Part shown: positions 27,213 through 36,333 of the stretch, piece after piece | Layout: each line of letters starts with the position of its first letter | How positions within the stretch are numbered: position 1 is the stretch's first letter | Assembly: GCF_014192105.1 (NCBI RefSeq) | Contig: NZ_JACHXK010000024.1 | Location: 21,541 to 85,540 of the forward strand | Source of the DNA: Paenibacillus phyllosphaerae | GTDB taxonomy: Bacteria; Bacillota; Bacilli; Paenibacillales; Paenibacillaceae | DNA length: 64,000 bases | Direction of reading: 5' to 3' | Translations under genes and position numbers: made by a program | Notes under the pieces: generated by a model | What the model saw: the letters and a program-made list of their open reading frames with translations, nothing else | The model's database searches: none | Told to the model about the DNA's origin: nothing

Positions 27213-28835
27213 ATGGTGACGGTATTGATTATTGATGATGAGGAGCCGGTCCGGGAGGCGATCCGCATACTGGGGAACTGGCAAGAGCTGGGCGTGACTA
27301 ATATTCTGGAGGCGGCCGATGGCAAGCAGGCGCTCCGGATGCTGGAGCAATATAAGCCGGATCTCGTTATGGTCGACATGAAGATGCCGGAGATGAACGG
27401 CGTCGAGTTCCTGCGCGTCGTGGAAGAAGAATACCCGGACTTGATGACGATCGTAATCAGCGGCTACAACGATTTTGAATTCACGCATCAGGCGATCCGC
27501 TCGAAGGTTGTCGATTATTTGCTCAAACCGGTTAACCGTAAGGAGCTCAATCAGGCGCTTCGTAAGGCGGTCGATGTGCTCGAAGCCAAGCGCAAGAGCA
27601 AGAGCGAGCTGATTAACCGCAATATTGCGCTTAACATGTCGCTGCCGAAGCTGAAGGAGAAGATCTACCTGACGATCTTCGACCGGAGCTTCAAGAAACA
27701 GTCGAATGAGGCGTTCCTGCCGCTCGTTAACGGAGACAAGAGTACGGGCCATTATTTGACCGCGGTGCTGCGGGTGATGAATTTTAATGCGGTATGTGCA
27801 AGGCGGTTCAGTAAGGAAAGTACATTGCTGCAATTCGCCGTCGCCAATGTGCTGAGCGACGTATCCGGCGAGCGGCTGCAAGCGTTCAGCTTCGCCGATC
27901 CGAAGCGGGCCCGGGAGATGCTCGTCGTCTATTCGACGACGGATGGGTATGCGGAGGACTTGGCGTTCAGCGCGGCAATACTGGTGAAGAAAGCCGTATC
28001 TACGTTAGCCGATCTGTTCGGCATGCAGACGGTGAGCGGTATCGGAGCGCCAAGATCGGAACTGATGGAGCTTGCGGATTCGTATGAGGAAGCGATGGCT
28101 GCACTTAACCGACACAACTTGCTGGAGTCTGGTACGGCAGCAGCCGCCGCCGGGAAGGAAATGCGCAGCACGGCGCTCGGCAGCCGGATTGCGATGATCG
28201 GCGGGGCGCTCGAAGCGGGCAATGTCCAACAGGCGAAGGGCGTCCTTGCGGATTATCTAAGCCACATGAAGCAATCGGATTATGTCAGTCTGGCGGAAGC
28301 GGACTTGCGTCTGCGCGAGCTGCAGATGCTGCTGAGCGACCTTGCCGTGGAACGCGGCACTGCGGCCGATCAACTGCCTGCGGCGGGCGCAAGCGGCGGC
28401 GAGAGCGGACAAGGACCGGACTTCGCGGATTTCCCGCAATTCGAAGCCGCGATGCACCGCATTCTGGAGCAGTACAGCGAGCTGATCCGTCAGGGCGCAG
28501 CCGGCAACCGGCCTTTTCATATCTCGGACATTCGGGATTATATCGACCGCTATTACTTCGAAGACATCAAGATTACGATGTTCACCGAGAAATATTACTT
28601 GAGCCGCGAGTACCTTATGAAGCTATTCAAGCAGCAGTATGGCGTCGGCATTCATGAATATATGCAGAAGGTGCGCATGGACAAGGCGAAGGAGCTGCTC
28701 CTGGATCCGAACCTCAAGATCCAGGAGATATCGGAGATGCTGGGCTATAAGGACAAGAACTATTTCAGCAAGGCGTTCCGCAATTATTACGGTCTGTCGC
28801 CTTCCGAGTTCAGAACCAATCCGGCCTCGGTCTAA
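27213..28835 (+). CDS. YesN-type response regulator (receiver plus AraC HTH)
   Basis: The 540-residue protein has an N-terminal receiver with phospho-acceptor Asp55 (VMVDMKMPE), a long middle region of ~300 residues and a C-terminal AraC helix-turn-helix (IHEYMQKVRMDKAKELL to GLSPSEF). It is the partner of the kinase before it. The likely target is the TTTTTACCCTTAAC element found in front of the two flanking transport units, but binding is inferred from position. Confidence 0.94.
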   Translation: MVTVLIIDDEEPVREAIRILGNWQELGVTNILEAADGKQALRMLEQYKPDLVMVDMKMPEMNGVEFLRVVEEEYPDLMTIVISGYNDFEFTHQAIRSKVVDYLLKPVNRKELNQALRKAVDVLEAKRKSKSELINRNIALNMSLPKLKEKIYLTIFDRSFKKQSNEAFLPLVNGDKSTGHYLTAVLRVMNFNAVCARRFSKESTLLQFAVANVLSDVSGERLQAFSFADPKRAREMLVVYSTTDGYAEDLAFSAAILVKKAVSTLADLFGMQTVSGIGAPRSELMELADSYEEAMAALNRHNLLESGTAAAAAGKEMRSTALGSRIAMIGGALEAGNVQQAKGVLADYLSHMKQSDYVSLAEADLRLRELQMLLSDLAVERGTAADQLPAAGASGGESGQGPDFADFPQFEAAMHRILEQYSELIRQGAAGNRPFHISDIRDYIDRYYFEDIKITMFTEKYYLSREYLMKLFKQQYGVGIHEYMQKVRMDKAKELLLDPNLKIQEISEMLGYKDKNYFSKAFRNYYGLSPSEFRTNPASV

Positions 28836-28860
28836 CAGAAGGCTCATTTGCGGAGGACAC

Positions 28861-28920
28861 TTTTTTACCCTTAACACTTCACTTATGTGCATTCGTTTTG
28901 CCCGCCGCTTTCATTACAAT
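28861..28920 (+). promoter_or_regulatory. promoter of the binding-protein gene with TTTTTACCC element
   Basis: TTTTTTACCCTTAAC (28861-28875) lies 53-54 bases before a TACAAT -10 box (28915-28920), with no convincing -35 box. The element matches 14 bases of the permease promoter at 25340-25353. Confidence 0.6.
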
Positions 28921-28965
28921 AAGCATCGTAAGCTCAACCGACTACGAAAGCAGGGGGCTCAAGAC

Positions 28966-30288
28966 ATGAAGAAAAAAATGATGGCGCTGTCCATGAGCAT
29001 GGTCATGACGGCAGCACTGTTGTCCGCTTGCGGCGGCAATAACAACGCAGGAGGAGCGAACGCGAACGCCAATGCCGGAACGGCAAACGGCGAGGCAGAC
29101 GCGTCCAAGCCGGTTACGATCAATATGTTTACCGCTTCGCCGGAATATACGCAAGCGTTCAACGCTTATATCGAAGAGTACAAGAAGGTTAAGCCGAACG
29201 TGACGATTAACCTCGAGATTATGCAATCCGACTATAACACGGTGCTCAAGTCCAAAATCGCGGCCGGCAGCACGCCGGACGTGTTCCAGACGACGGCAGG
29301 CGGCGATATCGATACGTTCGCCGAATACAGCGCGGATCTGACGAACGAACCGCTCGCAGCCGCGATGACGGATGCCGTGCGTTCGAATATGTCTTCGAGC
29401 GACGGCAAAGTGCTTGGGTTGCCGGTGAAGGGCAATCTGTTCACCTTGATCTATAACAAGAAGTTGTTCGCCGACGCAGGCATTACGGCAGCGCCGAAGA
29501 CGACCGCCGAGCTGGAGGATGCGATCGCGAAGCTTGAAGCGAAAGGCGTTACGCCGTTTGCGAACGCGTACAAGGAATGGTGGGTATGGAAGCATATCTT
29601 CCAACATTTCGTAGACGCGGCAGCGCAAGATGCGGGACAGAGCGCGCAAGATCTCGTGAAGGCGTTCATCGCCGGCGAGACGACGTTCAAGGATCATCCG
29701 GCGTTATACGATAACTTCTTCAGCTTCATCGACACGACCGTGGCGCATGGCACGACTAAGCCGCTCGAGCGCGACAGCAATGCTCAAGTGAGCGATTTTG
29801 CCGCCGGCAAAGCCGCAATCTTGACGGGCAAAGGCGCATGGGACGAGGAAGCGATCAAGAAAATCGCGCCGGACTTCGAGCTTGGCATCATGGGCTATCC
29901 GGTGAGCGACAAGGCCGAACAAGCGCAGATTATTACCGGCGCCGACCAAGCGCTGCGCATTAACAAGGATTCGGCTGTCGCGAAGGAAACGATCGAATTC
30001 TTCAATTGGCTGTACACGTCCGACTACGGCAAGAACTGGTTCTCCACGGTGGCGAAGGTTATCCCGCCGATCAAGGATGCGCCGCTGCCGGAACTCGATA
30101 TGCCGAAGCAAATGGATGAGATCCTGAAGACGGAGCAATCCGGCGATCTCTCCGTCAACTACTCGCTCGATACGTTCCACCAGAAGTTCGGCGAGATTAT
30201 GCAAGCCTACATCGGTCAGACGAAGACGAAGGACCAAGCCGTCGAAGAGATCCAGCAAGCGTGGATACAGCTCGGTTCGGCGCAATAA
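28966..30288 (+). CDS. sugar ABC transporter binding lipoprotein
   Basis: The 440-residue protein has a signal peptide with lipobox LLSAC (Cys22), then an asparagine/glycine/alanine-rich linker and a MalE-type (family 1) binding domain (INLEIMQSDYNTVLKSKIAAGSTPDVFQT). ATG 28966 is eight bases behind GGGGG. It probably serves the permeases at 23523-25240, which lack a binding protein and have a matching promoter element. The cargo sugar is unknown; no glycosidase is adjacent. Confidence 0.93.
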   Translation: MKKKMMALSMSMVMTAALLSACGGNNNAGGANANANAGTANGEADASKPVTINMFTASPEYTQAFNAYIEEYKKVKPNVTINLEIMQSDYNTVLKSKIAAGSTPDVFQTTAGGDIDTFAEYSADLTNEPLAAAMTDAVRSNMSSSDGKVLGLPVKGNLFTLIYNKKLFADAGITAAPKTTAELEDAIAKLEAKGVTPFANAYKEWWVWKHIFQHFVDAAAQDAGQSAQDLVKAFIAGETTFKDHPALYDNFFSFIDTTVAHGTTKPLERDSNAQVSDFAAGKAAILTGKGAWDEEAIKKIAPDFELGIMGYPVSDKAEQAQIITGADQALRINKDSAVAKETIEFFNWLYTSDYGKNWFSTVAKVIPPIKDAPLPELDMPKQMDEILKTEQSGDLSVNYSLDTFHQKFGEIMQAYIGQTKTKDQAVEEIQQAWIQLGSAQ

Positions 30289-30300
30289 TAAAACAATCGC

Positions 30301-30335
30301 AAAAGACTCCTGTCCGGAATGGGCAGGAGTCTTTT
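30301..30335 (+). terminator. terminator of the binding-protein gene
   Basis: AAAAGACTCCTG and CAGGAGTCTTTT form a twelve-base-pair stem ending in T bases. A second hairpin, AGCCAAAGCCG/CGGCTTTGGCT (30402-30412 and 30443-30453), lies before the convergent permease and probably ends the minus-strand operon. Confidence 0.8.
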
Positions 30336-30474
30336 GGCTACACGCTATCGACGGGCGAGTACCCGATCGGCATCGCCATACGCCGATTCTGTTGTTTTAA
30401 TAGCCAAAGCCGCTTAGAACAGACCTCTTCGTCTCTTCTAAACGGCTTTGGCTCTTTGTTCGGACAACGCGGCG

Positions 30475-31293
30475 TTACTTAATCCCGAATCGGATGAACG
30501 AGTCCACGATCTGCCGGCGCAGCACCAGATAGATGAGCAGGATCGGCAGGCAAGAGACGGTCGTGGCCGCCATCAGCGAGCCCCACATGTTGGAGTCGGA
30601 GTTCACGAACAGCTTGAGCCCGATCTGAATCGGCGCATTCTCCATCTTCTTCGTGACGAGCATCGGCCACAGGTATTCATTCCAGGCGTTGATGAACTGG
30701 ATGATGCCGAGCGAAGCGACCGTCGAGCGCGTGTTCGGCAGGATGAGGCGCGTCAGGATGCCCCAGTCGCTGAGCCCGTCGATGCAGGCCGCTTCGATCA
30801 GCACGCCGGGGAACGATTGGAACGACTGGTACAGCGACAGAATCGCGAACGTCGAGACGCAGAAGGGCAGCACGATGCCGAGCCACGTTTCGTTCAGCCC
30901 CATGTCGTTAATGAGCACATAGTTCGGGATCATGATCGCCTGGAACGGAATAAGCCAGGTGACGCTGAGCAGCGAGAAGATGAGCGCCTTCCCGCGGAAG
31001 CGCCAGCGGACAAGCGCATAGGCGGCGAGCAGGCTGGTCGTCAGCTGCAGCATCGTCATCATGATCGAGATGCCGAAGGAATTGACGATCATGCGGACGA
31101 TCGGCATTTGCGTGAACGCATATGTATAGTTGCCAAGCGTCGGCTTGAGCGGAATGATGCTGGACGTGAAAATTTCCGATTCGTTCTTGAGCGAGGAAAT
31201 CGCCATCCAGTACAGCGGGACGATCGCAAGGACGCACATCAGTACGAGCGCCCCGTGCCGGAAGACGCTTGCGATCGAGAAGCGTTTCGTCAT
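30475..31293 (-). CDS. ABC transporter permease (MalG/UgpE-like)
   Basis: The 272-residue protein has six membrane helices and an ATPase-docking loop (FPGVLIEAACIDGLSDWGIL). The C-terminal ending VDSFIRFGIK fits MalG-type permeases. It is the last gene of a five-gene minus-strand operon with two phosphoesterase-type enzymes at its head, so the cargo may be a phosphate-bearing sugar or glycerol compound (inference). Confidence 0.9.
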   Translation of the reverse strand: MTKRFSIASVFRHGALVLMCVLAIVPLYWMAISSLKNESEIFTSSIIPLKPTLGNYTYAFTQMPIVRMIVNSFGISIMMTMLQLTTSLLAAYALVRWRFRGKALIFSLLSVTWLIPFQAIMIPNYVLINDMGLNETWLGIVLPFCVSTFAILSLYQSFQSFPGVLIEAACIDGLSDWGILTRLILPNTRSTVASLGIIQFINAWNEYLWPMLVTKKMENAPIQIGLKLFVNSDSNMWGSLMAATTVSCLPILLIYLVLRRQIVDSFIRFGIK

Positions 31294-31316
31294 GGCTTAG
31301 GAATCTCCTTCGAAGC

Positions 31317-32285
31317 TTAGTTGTCATAGAAGGCAAATTTGCGCGATACCGCATTCAGCGCGAGCGCGATGACGCCGAACGCCAGGAAGAACAGCATGGC
31401 AGCGGCTGAGCTGACGCCAACGTTCAGGTTCGAGAAGGCGAACCGGTACATCTCGTAGTAGATATTGGTGGAGGACCCGTAAGGACCGCCGGTGGTGAGA
31501 ATATCGATATACGCGAACGTCCATTGGCTGGAGAACAGGATGCTCATCGTCAGCATGAACAGAATCATCGGCGACATGAGCGGCACCGTCACGTTCAGGA
31601 ATTGCCGGAAGCTGCTTGCGCCGTCGATGGACGCGGCCTCGTAATATTCCCGGTTGATGCTCGTCAGCGCGGCGGCGAACATGATGGTGCTGAAGCCGAT
31701 CATTTTCCACCCGGTGATGAACAGGATGATCCATCTCGCCCAACTTGCATCGGAGAAGAAGGCGATCTGCTCCTCGATGAGGCCGAGCTTCAGCAGCAGG
31801 TGGTTGACGACGCCGTTGGACGGATGGAACAGCCAACGCCAGATCGCGCTGACTGATACCGGCGCCAGAATCATCGGTATGAAGAATAGCGCGCGGTAGA
31901 AGTTCTTCATGCGGTCGTTCATCTTGTCGGTTACGACGGCGAGAATGAGCGGGATCACGATAGAGAAGGGCAGCAGTCCCACCGTATAAAATACCGTATT
32001 GCCGATCGCCTCCACGAAGCTCTTGTTCTGCAAGAGCCGCGAGAAGTTATCGAAGCCGACGAACACTTTGGCCGTCCCGGGCACCATGCTCCACTTGTGG
32101 AACGCCAGATAGAACGTATAGAGCAGCGGTCTGTACATCCAGATTCCCAGCAAGGCGACTGCCGGCAGCAAATATAGGTAAGGCTTGAGGCGCCGCCACA
32201 GCTTGGATTGATGCCAAGGCTGCCGAAGGGGTTCGCTCTTCCCCGCTAAGGGGGGAGCATACAGGTTCTCGATTGTTTTACTCAT
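31317..32285 (-). CDS. ABC transporter permease (MalF/UgpA-like)
   Basis: The 322-residue protein carries a long cytoplasmic N-terminus (to about residue 38) before six helices. Its docking loop reads NREYYEAASIDGASSFRQF. ATG 32285 is seven bases behind AGGAAGG; an ATG two codons earlier is too close to it. It sits between the binding-protein gene and the second permease gene, with short gaps that indicate co-transcription. Confidence 0.9.
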   Translation of the reverse strand: MSKTIENLYAPPLAGKSEPLRQPWHQSKLWRRLKPYLYLLPAVALLGIWMYRPLLYTFYLAFHKWSMVPGTAKVFVGFDNFSRLLQNKSFVEAIGNTVFYTVGLLPFSIVIPLILAVVTDKMNDRMKNFYRALFFIPMILAPVSVSAIWRWLFHPSNGVVNHLLLKLGLIEEQIAFFSDASWARWIILFITGWKMIGFSTIMFAAALTSINREYYEAASIDGASSFRQFLNVTVPLMSPMILFMLTMSILFSSQWTFAYIDILTTGGPYGSSTNIYYEMYRFAFSNLNVGVSSAAAMLFFLAFGVIALALNAVSRKFAFYDN

Positions 32286-32328
32286 AGCCATTCCTTCCTG
32301 ATCGAAGACGGGCTTAGGCGCCCGGTCG

Positions 32329-33648
32329 TTACTGGATCATGCCGTTGATTTCGTCTTCGGCCTGTTTCAGCACGGTGGCTGCGTCCTCGTCCGAGCTGAC
32401 CGCTTTGACGATCGCATCATAGAAGACGGTGAAGATCTCCGTAGCATTGTCGCCGGGCCAGATCGCAACCGGCTGAATGCGCGACAGCTGCTCGAGGTTG
32501 ATTTTGTACAGCGGATTCTGTTCGACGAAATCCTTCAGGCCGTTCGGATCATCGGCAAGCGCCGTGCGAAGCGGGAGATACCCGATCTGCGACGTAATGA
32601 TCGTATACCCGCGGTCCCCGGTCACGAACTTGATGAATTCCCATACCGCGGCATTCTTCTCCGGACTGTCCGGACGGACGGCCAATACGCTGCCCGAGTT
32701 GACCGGAACGGACGGCTTGTCGCCGAATTGCGGCAACCCTGCGCCGTACAGCTTCCATCCGCCGGCTTCGGAAGCTTGCTTGACCCCGCTGTGCAGGGAG
32801 GTCGAGGAGACGTACATGCCGAGATTACCCGCCATGAATTGTTCGCTCAGTTCCGTATCGGTGCCGGCTGCGGAGGCGCCATTGTGGTAAAGGTCCTTCC
32901 ACATGCTGATCGCTTCGATACCCGCCTCATTGGCAAAGTTGACCTTGGAACGGTCCTTCGCGAGCACCTCGCCGCCGTTGCTTAGGATGAGGCCCTCGGT
33001 AATCCAGCCGTTGTTCGGCGCCAGGCCGAAACCGTCTTTGCCGGTCTTCTCTTTGATCGCAAGCGATGCTTCCTTAATCTCATCCCATGTCTTCGGCGGA
33101 TTCTCCGGATCGAGTCCGGCCTCCTCGAACAGCTTGCCATTGATGAAGACGATCGGGGTGCTGAAGGTGAAAGCGAGTCCGTACATCTTGCCGTCGATCT
33201 TGCCAAGCTCGAGCGCATTCGGCGAGATGCCTTTCAGATGCTCATCCAGCTCCTCCTGCGGGAAAACATCCTCGTAGGCTTGGAAGCCAAGGCTAAGGCG
33301 CGAGCTGTCGAGCGTACTGAACGTGTGCTGGACGACATCGACCTCCTTGCCTGCCGAGATATCCGCTTTGTATTGCTGCATCGTCGTATCCGCTATGCCT
33401 TCTACGATAACGCCTTTTTCCTTGCCGACCGTGTCGTTGAATTCCTTGATCAGCTGCTCCATGCCCGGCTTCATCGTCGGATAGGCAAGGCTGTACGTAT
33501 AGAAGGTGATCTTGGTCGGATTCGCCGGATCCAGCGTGCCGAGCTCAGCAGAAGCCGAGGAAGAATTGGCCGCCGCGCCGCAACCGCTGAGCCATACGAC
33601 AGTACTCAGAGATAGCAGCGTGACTGTGCCTTTTACGAACCGTTTCAT
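32329..33648 (-). CDS. ABC transporter binding lipoprotein (UgpB-like)
   Basis: The 439-residue protein has signal peptide and lipobox WLSGC (Cys23). A family-1 binding domain follows, with segments such as NPPKTWDEIKEASLAIKEKTG and a C-terminal SSDEDAATVLKQAEDEINGM that recall glycerol-3-phosphate/sugar binding proteins of the UgpB group. ATG 33648 is nine bases behind GGGGG. Its operon neighbours include a tyrosine-phosphatase-like enzyme and a phosphodiesterase, which makes a phosphoester ligand plausible but unproven. Confidence 0.9.
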   Translation of the reverse strand: MKRFVKGTVTLLSLSTVVWLSGCGAAANSSSASAELGTLDPANPTKITFYTYSLAYPTMKPGMEQLIKEFNDTVGKEKGVIVEGIADTTMQQYKADISAGKEVDVVQHTFSTLDSSRLSLGFQAYEDVFPQEELDEHLKGISPNALELGKIDGKMYGLAFTFSTPIVFINGKLFEEAGLDPENPPKTWDEIKEASLAIKEKTGKDGFGLAPNNGWITEGLILSNGGEVLAKDRSKVNFANEAGIEAISMWKDLYHNGASAAGTDTELSEQFMAGNLGMYVSSTSLHSGVKQASEAGGWKLYGAGLPQFGDKPSVPVNSGSVLAVRPDSPEKNAAVWEFIKFVTGDRGYTIITSQIGYLPLRTALADDPNGLKDFVEQNPLYKINLEQLSRIQPVAIWPGDNATEIFTVFYDAIVKAVSSDEDAATVLKQAEDEINGMIQ

Positions 33649-33682
33649 GGACAAATACCCCCACCATATTATGGATTATCGA

Positions 33683-34468
33683 TTATTCCAGACAGTAGTC
33701 TTGGATTCGCCTTCTTGTCGCTTCATCGATGCCGAATTCTTCTAACAGGTACTGCTCGAAGGTGCCGTAACGGCTCAGAATGCTGTTGTGCGAAGCGTCC
33801 AGATACAACTCTTGCAGCCGCATCGCGTCTTCCATCGCCTTCAGATCCTCCGCGCTCACATACTTCGCGGCCATATCGAACATTTGCCGGTGATAGCGCT
33901 CGAGCGTCACGTTGGAGAGGAGATAATCTTCCATCACCGTCTCGTATGGAACGCCCAAGGTCAGCAGGATCAGCATGCTGCCGACGCCGGTCCTGTCGCG
34001 TCCGCCTGCGCAGTGTTGCACGAGCGGTAGATTCGACTCCGGCACAGCCAAGAGTTCCATCAGCTTCCGATAGGAGGCGTTGCCCACCGGCAGATTCGCG
34101 TATAGCTCATGCAGCATATTGGAAGACAAATGTTTGTGCAGGCCTTGCTTGAACAGTTGTTCCAGATCCAAGCTCGGTTGATTCTCCGCGGCTTCATTGG
34201 CGGGAATCCGCGTGTTCGTCGCTTGTCCGATCTGCGGGTCGGGCTTCTGCTCGGCCTCGGCGCGGTTCCGGTAGTCGAACACATGCTTGAAGTCGATAGC
34301 GGCCAGGAGGGCATGGTCCTCAGGCGTCAAGCCGGTCAGTTCGGCGGCGCGGAACAGCAGCCCTTGCTTCACCGTACGGCCGTCAGTCGTTCTGAGGCCA
34401 CCCATATCCCGGAAGTTATGCGCGCCTGCAAGCGGCAGCAGGCAGCTAGGCATTAATTCGTTGGTCAT
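33683..34468 (-). CDS. tyrosine-protein-phosphatase-like enzyme (Y_phosphatase_2 type)
   Basis: The 261-residue protein has the CX5R phosphatase loop as VQHCAGGRDRTG (Cys153, Arg159) and the N-terminal HNFRDMGGLRTTDGRTVKQG segment typical of bacterial phosphatases of the Y_phosphatase_2 group. These hydrolyse phosphotyrosine, phosphoinositides or small phosphoesters. There is no signal peptide. ATG 34468 follows a GGAG site; an upstream extension is not supported. In this operon it could dephosphorylate an imported compound rather than a protein. Confidence 0.88.
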   Translation of the reverse strand: MTNELMPSCLLPLAGAHNFRDMGGLRTTDGRTVKQGLLFRAAELTGLTPEDHALLAAIDFKHVFDYRNRAEAEQKPDPQIGQATNTRIPANEAAENQPSLDLEQLFKQGLHKHLSSNMLHELYANLPVGNASYRKLMELLAVPESNLPLVQHCAGGRDRTGVGSMLILLTLGVPYETVMEDYLLSNVTLERYHRQMFDMAAKYVSAEDLKAMEDAMRLQELYLDASHNSILSRYGTFEQYLLEEFGIDEATRRRIQDYCLE

Positions 34469-34497
34469 GATAGCAGCTCCTAATGGTTTGGATTGGC

Positions 34498-35319
34498 TTA
34501 ATGCTGTGCGGCGAGAAGCGCAACAGGGAAGCGTACATACTCTTCTTGCAAGCCTGGCATAACGACGGTCTGTACGGTTACGCCTTCGGATAGCACGGAA
34601 ACAACGTTGTAGCTGCACACATCCACCATGCTGTAATGCTCTTCATCAGCCAATGCGCCACCGAATGCCGTTCCCGTTGCCGCTACGCTGCAGATGCCTT
34701 TATAGGTACCGACATTGTGCATGTGGACATGGCCGGCGACGATGCCGACGACATCCGTGCCTTGAAGTACGTCGCCCAGCGCCTCGCGGTTGGAGAGCAC
34801 ATGCTCGCTCGGCATGCCGTTGATCTCAAGCAGCGGATGGTGGAGCGCCACGATCGTGCCTTTCTCGGCAGGAACGCTCAGCTCATCGCGCAACCATTGC
34901 AGCTGCTCCTCGTCGATCATGCCGTGATGCTGGCCGGCAACCTGGGAGTTCAGGCCGATCAGGCGCAGTCCTTGAATGTTATGGCTGTAATAGTAAGCTT
35001 GCTCGGATGGCTCTTCATGTAGGAAGCCTTCGCGGAACGGGGCGCGGTGGTCATGGTTGCCGAGCACGACATACACGGGCACGCCGAGCAGTGCGGCTCC
35101 TTCGTCGACGACGGAGCGGATATATTCGTAATCTTCCGTATTGCCTTCATGCGACAGATCGCCGGTAATGATGACGAATGAAGGGTTGTGGCGGTATTGC
35201 TGAACATGGCGGAAAACTTGCTTTACTTTGTCAGCCAGCTTGAAAGGGGCGAAATGGCCTTCCGTTTGCGGTGCGTTCATGTGCGTGTCCGTCAGATGAA
35301 TGAATTTGATTGGTTCCAT
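34498..35319 (-). CDS. metallophosphoesterase (CpdA-like phosphodiesterase)
   Basis: All metal-binding motifs of the calcineurin-like superfamily are present in order: DTHM (Asp11, His13), GDLSHEGN (Asp54), GNHDHR (Asn88, His89), HHPL and GHVHMH. The 273-residue length and spacing match class III cyclic-nucleotide or glycerophosphodiester phosphodiesterases. There is no export signal. ATG 35319 is eight bases after GGAGG. It heads the five-gene transport operon, whose promoter holds two GntR-type operator-like sites. Confidence 0.92.
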   Translation of the reverse strand: MEPIKFIHLTDTHMNAPQTEGHFAPFKLADKVKQVFRHVQQYRHNPSFVIITGDLSHEGNTEDYEYIRSVVDEGAALLGVPVYVVLGNHDHRAPFREGFLHEEPSEQAYYYSHNIQGLRLIGLNSQVAGQHHGMIDEEQLQWLRDELSVPAEKGTIVALHHPLLEINGMPSEHVLSNREALGDVLQGTDVVGIVAGHVHMHNVGTYKGICSVAATGTAFGGALADEEHYSMVDVCSYNVVSVLSEGVTVQTVVMPGLQEEYVRFPVALLAAQH

Positions 35320-35358
35320 GTGTACAACCTCCATTGGATTCGTTTTGATGTTGCCAAT

Positions 35359-35392
35359 CTTGCATACAAGAATCGTATATCTTGTATGTAAG
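35359..35392 (-). promoter_or_regulatory. paired GntR-type operator at the phosphoesterase operon promoter
   Basis: CTTGCATACAAG (35359-35370) and CTTGTATGTAAG (35381-35392) are near-palindromes whose centres are 22 bases apart, about two helical turns. Together they form a larger inverted repeat. TATACGAT on the minus strand lies between them and could be the -10 box, so a bound repressor would block it. The core resembles the T-GTATACA-type sites of FCD-domain GntR regulators, and such a gene starts 0.8 kb away. Confidence 0.6.
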
Positions 35393-35451
35393 ATGAGCGT
35401 TAAATAGGCTTATAGATTTTATAAACGAGCAGGGGTCCATTTACAGGAACT

Positions 35452-35482
35452 AAAAAAGCCCTCGGACTCAAAGTCCGAAGGC
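35452..35482 (-). terminator. terminator of the GntR gene
   Basis: A hairpin of AGTCCGA/TCGGACT extended by GGCT/AGCC is followed on the minus strand by a run of T bases. It isolates the GntR gene from the transport operon. Confidence 0.75.
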
Positions 35483-35537
35483 TAGGAAGGAGAAAGCGTC
35501 TGTATGGTATGTGCGGCATGGCTTGAGTTCCAGCCGG

Positions 35538-36194
35538 TTACGAGGTACGGGTGATGCCGTTGCGCATCAAATCTTCACGCATGTTGCGATTATGCTGCTG
35601 AATAATTGCTTTGGCCTCCATATATTGGTTCTGCTCCAGCTTATGATAGATATCCTCATAGAGCTTGCGGCCGGTATAAGGGCGATTGGCCCCTTGCGTC
35701 AACCGGTAGGTAACAACGAAGAACAGCAGCTTATCCCGATGCAGATCGAAGGTCTCGAGGATAAAGCGGTTCTGGACGGCGGCAAGCATGGTGCGCATGA
35801 ACATCAGGCCGTTCTCGTAATATTCCCGGTACTTCTGCCCCTCGCTTGCTCGTACAAGCTGTTCGTAGTGCTGGCGCATCGCCTTAAGGTCCAGCTCGTA
35901 TACATCGCTGTCGATCCGGTCCAACGCGAAGGAATAGAGCGCGCCGAGCAGATCAAAGATATCATAGAGATCCTTCACATCGATGCCTTTGACAAGAATG
36001 CCCCGTTTGTACAGCGTCTGGACGAAGCCCTCTTTCTCCAGGAGCGAGACAGCGGCGCGTATAGGCGTCCGGCTCATCCCGAGCTTAGCGGCCAATTCGC
36101 TCTCGGAGAACAGTTCGCCCGGCAAATAGGCCCCATCGAGCAGCTGCCCGCGGAGGGATTGGTAGGCGATCTCAACTAGCGGTAGGTCGGACAT
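35538..36194 (-). CDS. GntR family regulator (FCD/FadR type)
   Basis: The 218-residue protein has an N-terminal winged helix (residues ~8-70; SESELAAKLGMSRTPIRAAV is the recognition region) and an all-helical C-terminal FCD domain, which usually binds a carboxylate or sugar-acid effector with a metal. AGAGGAG lies before ATG 36194. It is followed by the phosphoesterase-transport operon and is its probable regulator. Confidence 0.92.
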   Translation of the reverse strand: MSDLPLVEIAYQSLRGQLLDGAYLPGELFSESELAAKLGMSRTPIRAAVSLLEKEGFVQTLYKRGILVKGIDVKDLYDIFDLLGALYSFALDRIDSDVYELDLKAMRQHYEQLVRASEGQKYREYYENGLMFMRTMLAAVQNRFILETFDLHRDKLLFFVVTYRLTQGANRPYTGRKLYEDIYHKLEQNQYMEAKAIIQQHNRNMREDLMRNGITRTS

Positions 36195-36333
36195 AACGTA
36201 AGCTCCTCTTTATGACGGTTCGTATTCGAGATACACTATAGTATAGAATGGATTTTCAAGCACTGGCAATAACAAGCACTGTTCGCACGAGCCCACGCGT
36301 ACAACAATGAACGCTTCTGCCTACAATGAACCG

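Noticed and set aside
30448..31320. 290-codon plus-strand frame opposite the permease at 30475
   Set aside because: It consists almost entirely of charged residues (Arg, Asp, Glu, His), the usual mirror of a membrane protein gene. There is no independent evidence for it.
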